From Parvibaculum sp040216885 (lineage in GTDB: Bacteria > Pseudomonadota > Alphaproteobacteria > Parvibaculales > Parvibaculaceae): a stretch of DNA of 64,000 nucleotides. Position 1 is the first letter of the stretch. Each line of letters begins with the position of its first letter. Positions 55,999 to 64,000 of this stretch are shown piece after piece. Below the pieces are notes generated by a model. It made no database searches. It saw only the letters and a list, made by a program, of their open reading frames with translations, and was not told where the DNA came from. The DNA lies in contig JAVJOG010000014.1 in assembly GCA_040216885.1 (NCBI GenBank), positions 124,001 to 188,000 on the forward strand, written 5' to 3'. A program made the translations under genes and the position numbers.

Positions 55999-56597
55999 GT
56001 GTTCCTCGCAGTATCAGCTAAGAGCTGTTCCATTCGCACGAGCCATCGGAAAAACCCCCCATGGCCGCGTCCATCGCCGGGCCGACTGAAACTGCCCCCC
56101 GAGCGCGTAACCCGATTAATCCGTTGATCGCCCCCTCCGGTCAAGCGAACCGGGCCGCGCGGCGAAGGAATGTCGGCGCATGTTGCGGAAAGGGCACAAA
56201 TCGGCCCTGCTTGGTTAACAATCGGTTACCGGAACCAGCTATGCAACCCCGATGACAATCCAAGCGACTCAACAGCGGTGCGGATTCCGCGTATCGAAGT
56301 CCGCTCGGGAGCGGTCCGGAAATTCCCCTTCGCCGCCGCCCGGCAATCCGGTGTAGCTGTGCCTTGAGAGCAACAGTCGGGATACCGCGGATCATATGTC
56401 GCGTCCGGACGATAAGCCCCGACAAGCAAGATTGCGGGAAGCCGCTTTTCCTCGCTATAAAGGCGCACGACAAATGGAAAGTGCGCTGGTTGCGACGCGC
56501 GGCCGGCACGCGAATTTACTTGCTCTCCGCAAGCCCATGGCGCAAGAACCGGCAGGCGGATGAGAGAGGCGCAACGCGAGAGGCTTGCCGTAAATCG
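55999..56597. other. long intergenic region between porin and DUF3576 gene
   Basis: This 599-base divergent gap has no gene I can support; short frames exist but none has a ribosome site with matching codon use. It should carry the porin promoter. TTAACAATCGGTTAC at 56215-56229 resembles a CtrA half (TTAA-N7-TTAA with one mismatch). Other structure is not evident. Confidence 0.45.
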
Positions 56598-57164
56598 ATG
56601 ACCAATACTGGAATGAAGGGCGCCAGGAGCGCCGCCGCCGCTCTGGCGTTTGCCGCCATTCTCGGCCTGACCGCCTGCGGCCCCTCGACCTCGAATTTCC
56701 CGGGCCAGCCGACCGGCAAGAGCGGCCCCAACAATCCGACCGGCGAGCAGCAGCGCGAATCGATTTTCGGCGAGGACGGCCTGAAGCTGTTCGGCGGCGG
56801 CTCGGGCGACGGGGACCAGGGCTCGGGCATCGGCGTCAACAGCTTCCTGTGGCGCGCCTCGCTCGACACCATCGCCTTCATGCCGCTGACCTCGGCCGAC
56901 CCCTTCGGCGGCGTCATCATCACCGACTGGTACCAGGACCCGAAAACGCCCGGTGAGCGCTTCAAGGTGACGGTCTATATTCTCGACCGGCGGCTCCGGG
57001 CCGATGGCGTGAAAGTCGCGGTTTTCCGCCAGACAAAGGCGGAGAGCGGCGACTGGGTCGACGCGGCGGTCGCCGGCGCGACGCCGCTGCAGATCGAAAA
57101 CGCCATTCTGGTGCGCGCGCGCCAGCTTCGCATCAGCACCATCGAGGCCGCCGAGAGCCGCTAG
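56598..57164 (+). CDS. DUF3576 lipoprotein
   Basis: A 188-residue protein. AALAFAAILGLTACGPS contains a lipobox with Cys27, followed by a Gly/Pro-rich linker and the DUF3576 domain: FLWRASLDTIAFMPLTSADP, FGGVIITDWYQDPKTPGERF and VDAAVAGATPLQIENAILVR. It is expected to be a lipid-anchored envelope protein; role unknown. It precedes leuS-lptE-holA by 8 bases, an arrangement conserved in alphaproteobacteria and consistent with an envelope role. ATG 56613 is an alternative start that still keeps the lipobox. Confidence 0.82.
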   Translation: MTNTGMKGARSAAAALAFAAILGLTACGPSTSNFPGQPTGKSGPNNPTGEQQRESIFGEDGLKLFGGGSGDGDQGSGIGVNSFLWRASLDTIAFMPLTSADPFGGVIITDWYQDPKTPGERFKVTVYILDRRLRADGVKVAVFRQTKAESGDWVDAAVAGATPLQIENAILVRARQLRISTIEAAESR

Positions 57165-57172
57165 CGGTCCGG

Positions 57173-59806
57173 ATGAAGACGGACCAGCCGACAATCATGT
57201 CCACACGCTACAACGCCCGCGCCGCCGAGCCGAAATGGCAAAAGGTCTGGGAAGACAGGCGCGCTTTCCGCACGCCCGACGCCAGCACCCGTCCGAAATA
57301 CTATGTTCTTGAAATGTTCCCCTATCCGTCGGGGCGCATTCACATGGGCCATGTCCGCAACTACACGATGGGCGACGTCATCGCGCGCTACAAACGGGCG
57401 CGCGGTTTCGACGTGCTGCATCCGATGGGCTGGGACGCCTTTGGGCTGGCCGCCGAAAACGCGGCGATGGAAAAGAACTTCCACCCGAAAAGCTGGACCT
57501 ACGACAACATCGCGGCGATGCGCGCGCAACTGAAGGCGATCGGCCTCGCGATCGACTGGGAACGCGAATTCGCAACCTGCGACCCCGAATATTACGGCCA
57601 TGAGCAGGCGCTCTTTCTCGACTTTCTCGAAGCCGGCCTCGTCAGCCGCCGCAAGAGCATGGTCAACTGGGATCCGGTCGACAACACCGTGCTCGCCAAC
57701 GAACAGGTGATCGACGGCCGCGGCTGGCGCTCGGGCGCCGTCGTCGAGCGCCGCGAGCTGACGCAATGGTTCCTCAACATCACCGATTTCGCCGACGACC
57801 TGCTCGACGGCCTCGACACGCTGGAGCACTGGCCCGAAAAAGTGCGGACGATGCAGAAGAACTGGATCGGCCGCTCCGAAGGCGCGAAGGTTTTCTTTGC
57901 TCTCGACGGTGTCGCGGATGAACCGGACTACAAACTCGAAATCTTCACGACCAGACCGGACACGCTGTTCGGCGCCAGCTTCTGCGCGCTGTCGCCGCAT
58001 CATCCGCTGACGCAGAAACTGGCGGCCGGCAATGCCGACCTGCAGGCCTTCATCAGAAAATGCGACCAGATCGGCACCAGCGAGGAAGCGATCGAGACGG
58101 CCGAGAAGCTCGGCTTCGATACCGGCCTCAAGGCGCGCCATCCCTTCATCGAGGGAAAGACGCTGCCGGTCTATGTCGCGAACTTCGTGCTGATGGAATA
58201 CGGCACCGGCGCGATCTTCGCCTGCCCGGCCCATGACCAGCGCGACCTCGACTTCGCGCGCAAATACGGATTGCCGGTGATCCCGGTCGTGGCACCCAAA
58301 GACATGGACGCGCCCGCGCGCGCCGCGTTCGTCGGGGAGCTTGCGGCGCATGGAACGGATGCCTTTACCGGCGACGGCGTGGCGGTCAACTCCGATTTCC
58401 TGAACGGACTCGATGTGACGGCGGCCAAACGCGCGGCCATCGAAAAACTCGAAGCGATGAAGCTCGGCCAGGGCACGATCAATTACCGCCTGCGCGACTG
58501 GGGCATTTCGCGCCAGCGTTACTGGGGCTGCCCGATTCCGGTCATTCATTGCGACGCCTGCGGCATCGTGCCGGTGCCGCGCGAACAATTGCCCGTCGTG
58601 CTGCCCGACGATGTGACCTTCGACAAGCCCGGCAATCCGCTCGACCGCCATCCGGCATGGAAACATGTCGACTGCCCGAAATGCGGCAAGCCCGCGCGGC
58701 GCGAGACCGACACCTTCGACACTTTCGTGGATTCGTCCTGGTACTTCGCCCGCTTCTGCGCGCCAAAGGCCGAAACGCCGACCGACCGCGCCGCAACCGA
58801 TCGCTGGCTGCCGGTCGATCAGTATATCGGCGGCGTCGAACACGCGATCCTGCATCTGCTCTATTCGCGCTTCTTCACCCGCGCCATGCGCCGCATCGGC
58901 CATGTCGGTCTCGACGAACCCTTCGCCCGGCTCTTCACGCAAGGCATGGTCAATCACGAAACCTACCGGGACGCCGGCGGCAAATGGCTGCCACCCTCGG
59001 AGGTCGCGATCGAAACGGTCGGCGGCGCGCGCGTCGCGAAACGCATTTCCGACGGCGCGGCGGTGACGATCGGCTCGATCGAGAAAATGTCGAAGTCGAA
59101 GAAGAACACCGTCGACCCCGACGACATTATCGCCCAGTACGGCGCCGACACCTCGCGCTGGTTCATGCTGTCGGACAGCCCGCCCGAGCGCGACGTGCAA
59201 TGGACCGACGCGGGCGCCGAGGGCGCCTGGCGGTTCACGCAGCGCTTCTGGCGGCTGGCGGCCGGCGCCGACGACATCGCGCCCGCAGGCGCGGGCCAGC
59301 CCGGCGACTTCGACGAGGCATCGCTCGCGCTGCGCCGCGCCGCCCACAAGGCGCTCGCCGCGCTGACCGACGACATCGAGCATCTGCGTTTCAACCGCGC
59401 GGTTGCCCGCATTTACGAACTGGCCAACGCGGTTTCAGGTTTTGTTCCCGAAAACGACGCCGGAAAATGGGCAAAACGCGAGGCGCTGGAATTCATGGTG
59501 CTGGCCGCCGCGCCGATGATGCCGCATCTGGCCGAGGAATGCTGGGCGGCGCTCGGCCATGAAACGCCGGCGGTCGACACCGAATGGCCGGTTGCCGACA
59601 GGGCCCTCATCGTGGAAGACTCCGTGACGATCGCCGTGCAGGTCAACGGCAAGCGCCGCGACGAACTGACGGTCGCCCGCGACGCGGACAACGAGACAGT
59701 CGAGCGCGCGGCGCTGGCGCTCGAAAAGGTGGGGAAGGCAATCGATGGAAAAGCGGTTCGCAAGGTCATCGTCGTGCCGGGCAAGATCGTCAATGTCGTG
59801 GTCTGA
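57173..59806 (+). CDS. leuS: leucyl-tRNA synthetase
   Basis: An 877-residue class I synthetase. The HIGH-type motif is HMGHVRNYTMGD near residue 58, the editing domain spans about 235-420 (TLFGASFCALSPHHPL, GTGAIFACPAHDQRDLDFAR), zinc-type cysteines CDAC and CPKC lie near 462 and 500, and KMSKSKKNTVDP is near 640. ATG 57173 gives a short extra N terminus; ATG 57197 (MSTRYNARAAEP) may be the actual start as it matches the family. Confidence 0.97.
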   Translation: MKTDQPTIMSTRYNARAAEPKWQKVWEDRRAFRTPDASTRPKYYVLEMFPYPSGRIHMGHVRNYTMGDVIARYKRARGFDVLHPMGWDAFGLAAENAAMEKNFHPKSWTYDNIAAMRAQLKAIGLAIDWEREFATCDPEYYGHEQALFLDFLEAGLVSRRKSMVNWDPVDNTVLANEQVIDGRGWRSGAVVERRELTQWFLNITDFADDLLDGLDTLEHWPEKVRTMQKNWIGRSEGAKVFFALDGVADEPDYKLEIFTTRPDTLFGASFCALSPHHPLTQKLAAGNADLQAFIRKCDQIGTSEEAIETAEKLGFDTGLKARHPFIEGKTLPVYVANFVLMEYGTGAIFACPAHDQRDLDFARKYGLPVIPVVAPKDMDAPARAAFVGELAAHGTDAFTGDGVAVNSDFLNGLDVTAAKRAAIEKLEAMKLGQGTINYRLRDWGISRQRYWGCPIPVIHCDACGIVPVPREQLPVVLPDDVTFDKPGNPLDRHPAWKHVDCPKCGKPARRETDTFDTFVDSSWYFARFCAPKAETPTDRAATDRWLPVDQYIGGVEHAILHLLYSRFFTRAMRRIGHVGLDEPFARLFTQGMVNHETYRDAGGKWLPPSEVAIETVGGARVAKRISDGAAVTIGSIEKMSKSKKNTVDPDDIIAQYGADTSRWFMLSDSPPERDVQWTDAGAEGAWRFTQRFWRLAAGADDIAPAGAGQPGDFDEASLALRRAAHKALAALTDDIEHLRFNRAVARIYELANAVSGFVPENDAGKWAKREALEFMVLAAAPMMPHLAEECWAALGHETPAVDTEWPVADRALIVEDSVTIAVQVNGKRRDELTVARDADNETVERAALALEKVGKAIDGKAVRKVIVVPGKIVNVVV

Positions 59807-59807
59807 C

Positions 59808-60323
59808 ATGCGCGCCGGCGCCGTGCTGCTGGCGCTGCTGGCGCTGCCGGCCTGCGGCTTCACGCCGATGTATGCGACGCACAACAACACGAGCGTCGCC
59901 GCCGACCTGTCGATGCTCGATGTTTCCGCGCCCGGTAGCGAAATCGGCCGCGCCCTGAAATACGATTTGCTCGACATTCTCTCGTCGTCGGGCAACCCGC
60001 CGGCCAACGCCCTCTACCGCGTCGAACTGGTGCCGACATTCTACGAAGAGGACGTCGCCATCGAGCGCGACGCCGAAGTGACGCGCAAGAACGCGGTGCT
60101 GGTCGTGCCGTTCCGCCTGATCGACGTCGAAACCGGCAAACCGGTGATGCGCTCGGTGGCACGCTCGCGCACCTCCTACAACCGCGTCGAATCCGAATTC
60201 GCCAATATCACGGCGGCCCGCGATGCAGAGGCGCGTGTCGCACGCGACGTCGCGGCCGACATCAAGCTGCAGCTCGGCGTACATTTCAGCAGTCAGCCGC
60301 GCGTCGCCGACGCCGCGTTGTGA
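59808..60323 (+). CDS. lptE: LPS-assembly lipoprotein LptE
   Basis: A 171-residue outer-membrane lipoprotein. MRAGAVLLALLALPACGF shows a lipobox with Cys16, and the mature domain (FTPMYATHNNTSVAADLSM, ALKYDLLDILSSSGNPPANA) fits LptE, which plugs the LptD barrel and helps insert lipopolysaccharide. It starts one base after the leuS stop and overlaps holA, so all three are coupled. Position between leuS and holA is the standard alphaproteobacterial order. Confidence 0.92.
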   Translation: MRAGAVLLALLALPACGFTPMYATHNNTSVAADLSMLDVSAPGSEIGRALKYDLLDILSSSGNPPANALYRVELVPTFYEEDVAIERDAEVTRKNAVLVVPFRLIDVETGKPVMRSVARSRTSYNRVESEFANITAARDAEARVARDVAADIKLQLGVHFSSQPRVADAAL

Positions 60324-61378
60324 CGAAAGTAAGACCGCAGGACGCTGACCGTTTCGCGGCGAAGCCGCCGGCCAATATCGTTGCGGTGCTGGTCTACGGT
60401 CCCGACAGCGGCCTTGTACGCGAACGGATCGACAAGCTGACGCGCAGCGTCGTCGACGACCTTTCCGATCCGTTTCGCCTGGCGGACATTTCCGACAGCG
60501 AATTGAAGAACGATCCGGCGCGGCTGGCCGACGAGGCGGCCGCGATCTCGATGCTGGGCGGGCGCCGCGTCGTGCGCCTGCGCGGTCTCGGCGACGGCGC
60601 GGCGAAAGCGGTGGCGAGTTTTCTCGAAAATCCGCTGGGCGACGCACTGGTCGTCGCCGAAGGCGGCGAGCTTGGACCGCGCTCGTCCTTGCGGCTGCTG
60701 TTCGAGGAAGCCGGGAACGCCGCCGCCCTGCCCTGCTATGCCGACGATGCATCGACGCTGGGTGAAGTGATCCGCGCGCGGCTCGGCGCGGCGGGACTGA
60801 AAGCCGAACCGGCGGCGCTGGAATTTCTGATGACGCATCTCGGGTCCGACCGCGGCGTGACGCAGAACGAACTTGAAAAGCTGGTGCTCTATATGGGCGC
60901 GGGCGGCATGAGCGCAGACGGGAGGGACGAAACGCGCGAGGTGACGCTCAACGACGCGCGCCAATGCATCGGCGACAATGCGGGTTCGAGCCTCGATGAA
61001 GTGATCGACGCGGCGCTGGGCGGCGAACTGGAAAATCTCGACACGGCGCTGGCGCGCGCCCGCGCCGCCGACACCAACGCGGTTCTGATTTTGAACATGC
61101 TGTCGCGTCACCTGATGCAGTTGCATCTGGCGGCAGCGCATGTCGAAAGCGGCAGCGACCTTGGCGGCGCGATGCGGAGCTTCCGTCCGCCGCTTCATTT
61201 CAAGCGCAAGGACGCGGTGACGCGGCAGTTAAAAAACTGGAACCGCCGCAAGCTCGACCGCGCCCTGGCGCTGGCGCTCGAGGCCGAGACGCAATGCAAG
61301 ACGACCGGCAGCCCCGCCGAGGCGATCTGTGGACAGACGTTATTCCGGATCGCGCAAGGCGCGCGCGCGCGGCGCTGA
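60320..61378 (+). CDS. holA: DNA polymerase III subunit delta
   Basis: A 352-residue clamp-loader subunit. VLVYGPDSGLVRERIDKLTR is the N-terminal ATP-site-like region, LADISDSELKNDPARLADEA and GGRRVVRLRGLGDGAAKAV follow, and the C-terminal collar helices run to the end. GTG 60320 overlaps the lptE stop (GTGA). The delta subunit opens the beta clamp. Confidence 0.92.
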   Translation: MTKVRPQDADRFAAKPPANIVAVLVYGPDSGLVRERIDKLTRSVVDDLSDPFRLADISDSELKNDPARLADEAAAISMLGGRRVVRLRGLGDGAAKAVASFLENPLGDALVVAEGGELGPRSSLRLLFEEAGNAAALPCYADDASTLGEVIRARLGAAGLKAEPAALEFLMTHLGSDRGVTQNELEKLVLYMGAGGMSADGRDETREVTLNDARQCIGDNAGSSLDEVIDAALGGELENLDTALARARAADTNAVLILNMLSRHLMQLHLAAAHVESGSDLGGAMRSFRPPLHFKRKDAVTRQLKNWNRRKLDRALALALEAETQCKTTGSPAEAICGQTLFRIAQGARARR

Positions 61379-61432
61379 ATCGGATGTCCGATGGGGTAGC
61401 GGGATACCTCAAATCAGCGCGAAAACAGCCGG

Positions 61433-61480
61433 CTGTCATCGTTCTGTCAAAAAACTGTCACAAACGGACTTATCCCCGGT
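61433..61480 (+). promoter_or_regulatory. PHO-box-like array plus conserved TTATCCCCGG block
   Basis: CTGTCA starts at 61433, 61444 and 61455, exact 11-bp period, reading CTGTCAT-CGTT-CTGTCAA-AAAA-CTGTCAC, which fits two overlapping PhoB boxes. GACTTATCCCCGGT follows at 61467-61480; the same block (one base different) occurs after the array at 44133. The gap lies between convergent holA and parB, so no obvious target promoter exists. TTATCCCCG is a 7 of 9 match to the DnaA box. Confidence 0.55.
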
Positions 61481-61663
61481 TTGCCTGTTTTGCAGATGGC
61501 GGAAATCCGCCATTTGTGGAAGCGCAAAAAGCGTGTCGCGCGCGCAACAAAGCCGATGTCACAGGGGTGGCGGAACGGCAACGGCATGGAAGGCACAGCG
61601 CGCGGCCGACCGGCCACAGCGGGGATAGGGAACGACCGCCCGTTCAATCCCTCCGTACCCGGA

Positions 61664-62578
61664 TCAATTCATCTTTTGGGCGTTGCGGCCGGCAAGCCGG
61701 CGGCAGATCTCGTCGAGCTGTTCGAGCGTCTTGTAGGCGATCCTGACCTCGCCACCCTTGTCGCCGGAAAACGAGATTTCGACCTTGAGGCCGAGCTGGT
61801 CGGAGATGTTTTTTTCGAGCGCCAGCGTGTCGGCATCCTTGTCGGCTTTCGGCAAGGCCTTCGGCCGCGTCGCGGAAGGCACGTTGACGGCCTTGCGCGT
61901 CAGCGCCTCGGCCTCGCGCACCGAAAGCCCGCGGGTGACGATGTCGCGCGCGATTTCCTCCGCGCGCACATGGCCGACCAGCGGCCGCGCATGACCGGCG
62001 GTGATCTTGCCCTCCTCGATCAGCGCCAGGACGGGCTTGGGCAGCGCCAGCAGGCGCAGCGTGTTGGCGACATGGCTGCGGCTCTTGCCGATGAGCTGCG
62101 AGAGCTTTTCCTGCGTGTAGTCGAACTGCTGCATCAGCCGGTCGTAGCCGGCCGCTTCCTCGACCGCGTTGAGATCGGCGCGCTGGACGTTTTCGATGAT
62201 CGCGATTTCGAGCGATTCGGCGTCCGACAATTCCTTGACGATCACCGGCACCTTGTGGAGCTGGGCGGCCTGCGCGGCGCGCCAGCGGCGCTCGCCGGCC
62301 ACGATCTCGAAGGCATTGGCGTCGCCCGCCACCGGCCTGACGACGATCGGTTGCAGGATGCCTTTCTCGCGGATCGAGGCGGCGAGGTCGTTGAGCTCTT
62401 CGGCCCGGAAGGTGTGGCGCGGCTGGAAGGGATTGGCGCGCAGGAATTCGATCGGCACCTCACGAATACCCTTGGGCGCCTGCGCTTCCTGATCGCCCAG
62501 CGCGAAGGCCGTGTCGTCGCCGATCAGCGCCGCCAGTCCGCGTCCGAGACGGCTCGGGGTTTCCTCTGCCATGGTCAT
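61664..62578 (-). CDS. parB: chromosome-partitioning protein ParB
   Basis: A 304-residue ParB/Spo0J protein. EETPSRLGRGLAALIGDD is the ParA-contact N terminus; IREVPIEFLRANPFQPRHTF and FEIVAGERRWRAAQAAQLHK (CTP-binding box II GERRWRA) follow; TQEKLSQLIGKSRSHVANTL is the helix-turn-helix for parS. The C-terminal DLxxLExxLSDxLGxKVxI-like LALEKNISDQLGLKVEISF dimerises. ATG 62578 follows AAGGATTA; ATG 62572 is an alternative. Confidence 0.96.
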   Translation of the reverse strand: MTMAEETPSRLGRGLAALIGDDTAFALGDQEAQAPKGIREVPIEFLRANPFQPRHTFRAEELNDLAASIREKGILQPIVVRPVAGDANAFEIVAGERRWRAAQAAQLHKVPVIVKELSDAESLEIAIIENVQRADLNAVEEAAGYDRLMQQFDYTQEKLSQLIGKSRSHVANTLRLLALPKPVLALIEEGKITAGHARPLVGHVRAEEIARDIVTRGLSVREAEALTRKAVNVPSATRPKALPKADKDADTLALEKNISDQLGLKVEISFSGDKGGEVRIAYKTLEQLDEICRRLAGRNAQKMN

Positions 62579-62817
62579 TAATCCTTTTCCTTCTTGCCCG
62601 TGCCGTCCGCCGGCCGCGATTGTCTCTCTTGCCGGTAGGGCCGGTACGACCGACCCCTGAAACCGGAAACCGCCGGAACCTTGCAGAAAGATTGGGGCAC
62701 CGGATGCTCCTTTTCCGGCATCGCTACCGGGTAGGGCCATATTCCAAATCGTAACAAGCGGTTAGAAGATTTTGTTAAGAGTCTTCAGACCACGGATTAA
62801 GTTAATTTCCGTCACAC
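62579..62817 (-). other. parA-parB spacer
   Basis: A 239-base gap separates parA from parB, longer than the usual few bases. It has an AT-rich part (62750-62815, with TTAAGAGTCTTCAG and TTAAGTTAATTTC) just after parA and GC-rich sequence with possible hairpins (CCGGTAGGGCCGGTACG) nearer parB. No gene or parS site was seen; it probably gives parB its own promoter. Confidence 0.5.
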
Positions 62818-63738
62818 TCATGCGGCGTTGCGGCGCAGCGCCCGCTCGCGCTGAATCATCTCGGCGGCGAGCTTCATATAGGCCTTGCTGCCGGCGCAGC
62901 GATGATCGTAGACCAGCGCCGGCTTGCCATAGGACGGCGCTTCGGAGATGCGGACATTGCGCGGAATGACCGTGCGATAAACCTTGTCGCCGAGATGCGA
63001 CCGCACATCCGACGCCACCTGATCGGACAGTTTGTTGCGCTGGTCGAACATGGTCAGCACGATGCCCTGAATTTCAAGACGCGGATTGAGGCTGGTCTTG
63101 ACGCGCTCGACGGTGCGCAAGAGCTGGCTCAAACCTTCCAGCGCGAAAAACTCGCATTGCAGCGGCACCAGGATCGCATCGGCCGCGGTCATCGCATTGA
63201 TGGTCAGCAGGTTGAGCGACGGCGGGCAGTCGATCAGCAAATAGGAGTAAGGCCGCGCGGTCATCGCCGCTTCGGCTTCGCCGGCTTCCCGCTTCTTGCC
63301 GTGACGCGGCATGCGGGCCAGCGCGTCGCGCAGACGGTGCGAGCGGCGCGGCACCGAAGCAAGCTCGAGCTCGGCGCCGAGCAGATCCATCGTGGACGGA
63401 ACAATATCGAGGCCCGGCACTTTCGTCGGCACCACCGCATCCTCGATCAGCGCCGCGCCGATCAACACATCATAGGCCGACACCTTGCGTTCGGCGCGGC
63501 CGATGCCGAGACCGGTCGACGCATTGCCTTGCGGATCGAGATCGACAATCAGCACACGCTCGCCGACAGCGGCCAACGCGGTGCCGAGATTGATGGCGGT
63601 GGTGGTCTTGCCGACGCCGCCCTTCTGGTTGGCGACGACGAGAATGCGCGGACGATCCGTGGACGGAGCAAGTAGGCCCGCGGCACTACCGCCGGAAACC
63701 GGCGTCGCGCTGCCCTGGTTAATGTCGATCTGCTCCAT
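62818..63738 (-). CDS. parA: chromosome-partitioning ATPase ParA
   Basis: A 306-residue ParA/Soj ATPase. The deviant Walker A KGGVGKTT is at residues 39-46, VLIVDLDPQGNASTGLG is the A' motif, and YLLIDCPPSLNLLTINAM is Walker B. GIVLTMFDQRNKLSDQVASD is the conserved downstream segment. It positions ParB-bound origins. The start codon overlaps the end of rsmG by 20 bases, so rsmG-parA are probably coupled. Confidence 0.96.
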   Translation of the reverse strand: MEQIDINQGSATPVSGGSAAGLLAPSTDRPRILVVANQKGGVGKTTTAINLGTALAAVGERVLIVDLDPQGNASTGLGIGRAERKVSAYDVLIGAALIEDAVVPTKVPGLDIVPSTMDLLGAELELASVPRRSHRLRDALARMPRHGKKREAGEAEAAMTARPYSYLLIDCPPSLNLLTINAMTAADAILVPLQCEFFALEGLSQLLRTVERVKTSLNPRLEIQGIVLTMFDQRNKLSDQVASDVRSHLGDKVYRTVIPRNVRISEAPSYGKPALVYDHRCAGSKAYMKLAAEMIQRERALRRNAA

Positions 63739-64000
63739 GGAGGCCTCTGAGCTTGAGCACGCATCCCGAGGGGTCGGAACGGCTGGGGGACAACTCAGCC
63801 TCGAATATCCACTCTTTGCGCGCTTCCGTCAATTCGCCTTCGACACCCTGCCCCTTCAGGAAAAGCCCGATTGTGGCCGGATCGAAGAGCGGCGCGGCCC
63901 AGCCGAGAAGCCTGGGAAGCGGCGCCAGCGCCCGCGCCGAGACGACATCGGGCCTGAGCCCGCTTTCGGCGGCGAAATCCTCTATTCTGGTATTGTGAAC
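63719..64000 (-). CDS. rsmG: 16S rRNA m7G527 methyltransferase RsmG (3' part)
   Basis: The last 93 codons of a gene read on the minus strand from the right edge to TAA at 63719-63721. DVVSARALAPLPRLLGWAAP is the RsmG segment following the SAM site (ARA-L-x-L family block) and LFLKGQGVEGELTEARKEW the next one. Position just upstream of parA matches the conserved gidB-parA-parB order. The SAM-binding N terminus is outside the window. Confidence 0.88.
   Translation of the reverse strand, partial: VHNTRIEDFAAESGLRPDVVSARALAPLPRLLGWAAPLFDPATIGLFLKGQGVEGELTEARKEWIFEAELSPSRSDPSGCVLKLRGLHGADRH

Noticed and set aside
62579..63738. parS site near parAB
   Set aside because: No TGTTNCACGTGNAACA-like 16-mer found in the window; CACGTG occurrences at about 14612, 46606 and 53957 lack the flanks.

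Overview
The window is a GC-rich piece of chromosome from an alphaproteobacterium, most likely a Hyphomicrobiales/Parvibaculum-like lineage. This is inferred from the conserved order rsmG-parA-parB-holA-lptE-leuS, a two-beta-strand SDHAF4 protein (DUF1674) beside htpX-rsmB-rpe-heparinase-purH, an alphaproteobacterial porin, a CtrA-type TTAA-N7-TTAA box, and a GAGCATGATC palindromic repeat of a kind common in Rhizobiales. No plasmid, phage, IS or CRISPR structure was seen; almost everything is housekeeping or metabolic chromosome.

Layout. 1-4.2 kb: end of an unidentified gene, a REP-like inverted repeat, a GNAT acetyltransferase, a class III CoA-transferase and acetyl-CoA synthetase. 4.2-14.6 kb: nuclease, SDHAF4, HtpX, RsmB, two methyltransferases, Rpe, heparinase II/III-like protein, thioesterase, PurH, TylF-like methyltransferase. 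14.7-18.3 kb: two tandem UMF1/Atg22-type MFS transporters, a YchJ-like SEC-C protein and tRNA-Gly(GCC). 18.4-24.5 kb: YbaK/ProX deacylase, DUF4345, CnoX-like thioredoxin, Lon-N protein, Trm112-like, DUF971, UbiH-like hydroxylase and amidase. 24.5-26.7 kb: a quinohemoprotein (PQQ plus cytochrome c) dehydrogenase.

26.7-32.5 kb is a nitrogen-control cluster: three ammonium transporter paralogues and one PII protein (GlnK). Three transcription units begin with the same GGCAYG-N4-TTGA element, NtrC-like dyads lie upstream, and the third transporter has two very stable hairpins in its leader. 32.5-37.4 kb: CtrA and DnaA boxes, then dapC-like aminotransferase, ftsK and lolA. 37.5-42 kb: a putrescine/glutamylpolyamine degradation group (PuuD-like, PuuA-like, class III aminotransferase) interrupted by an AT-richer nuclease-fold orphan and a palindromic repeat.

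42-52.1 kb: a 43-bp hairpin tandem repeat, exonuclease III, TetR regulator, three hotdog thioesterases, a cNMP-binding protein, an internally shortened NTF2-like protein, an orphan OmpR-type regulator, a TPR-sulfotransferase, an L,D-transpeptidase, YggS and a ThiE-like protein. 52.1-54.8 kb: three tandem sulfotransferase paralogues; then a porin, a DUF3576 lipoprotein, and leuS-lptE-holA converging on parB-parA-rsmG, the last cut off by the window end.

The most unexpected signals are non-coding: (i) two PHO-box-like arrays of CTGTCA at exact 11-bp period, 17 kb apart, sharing a downstream GACTTRTCCCCGGTTT block; (ii) the shared promoter element and hairpin leader of the ammonium cluster; (iii) the adjacent CtrA and DnaA boxes in front of dapC-ftsK. 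I did not find a convincing new multi-gene system.
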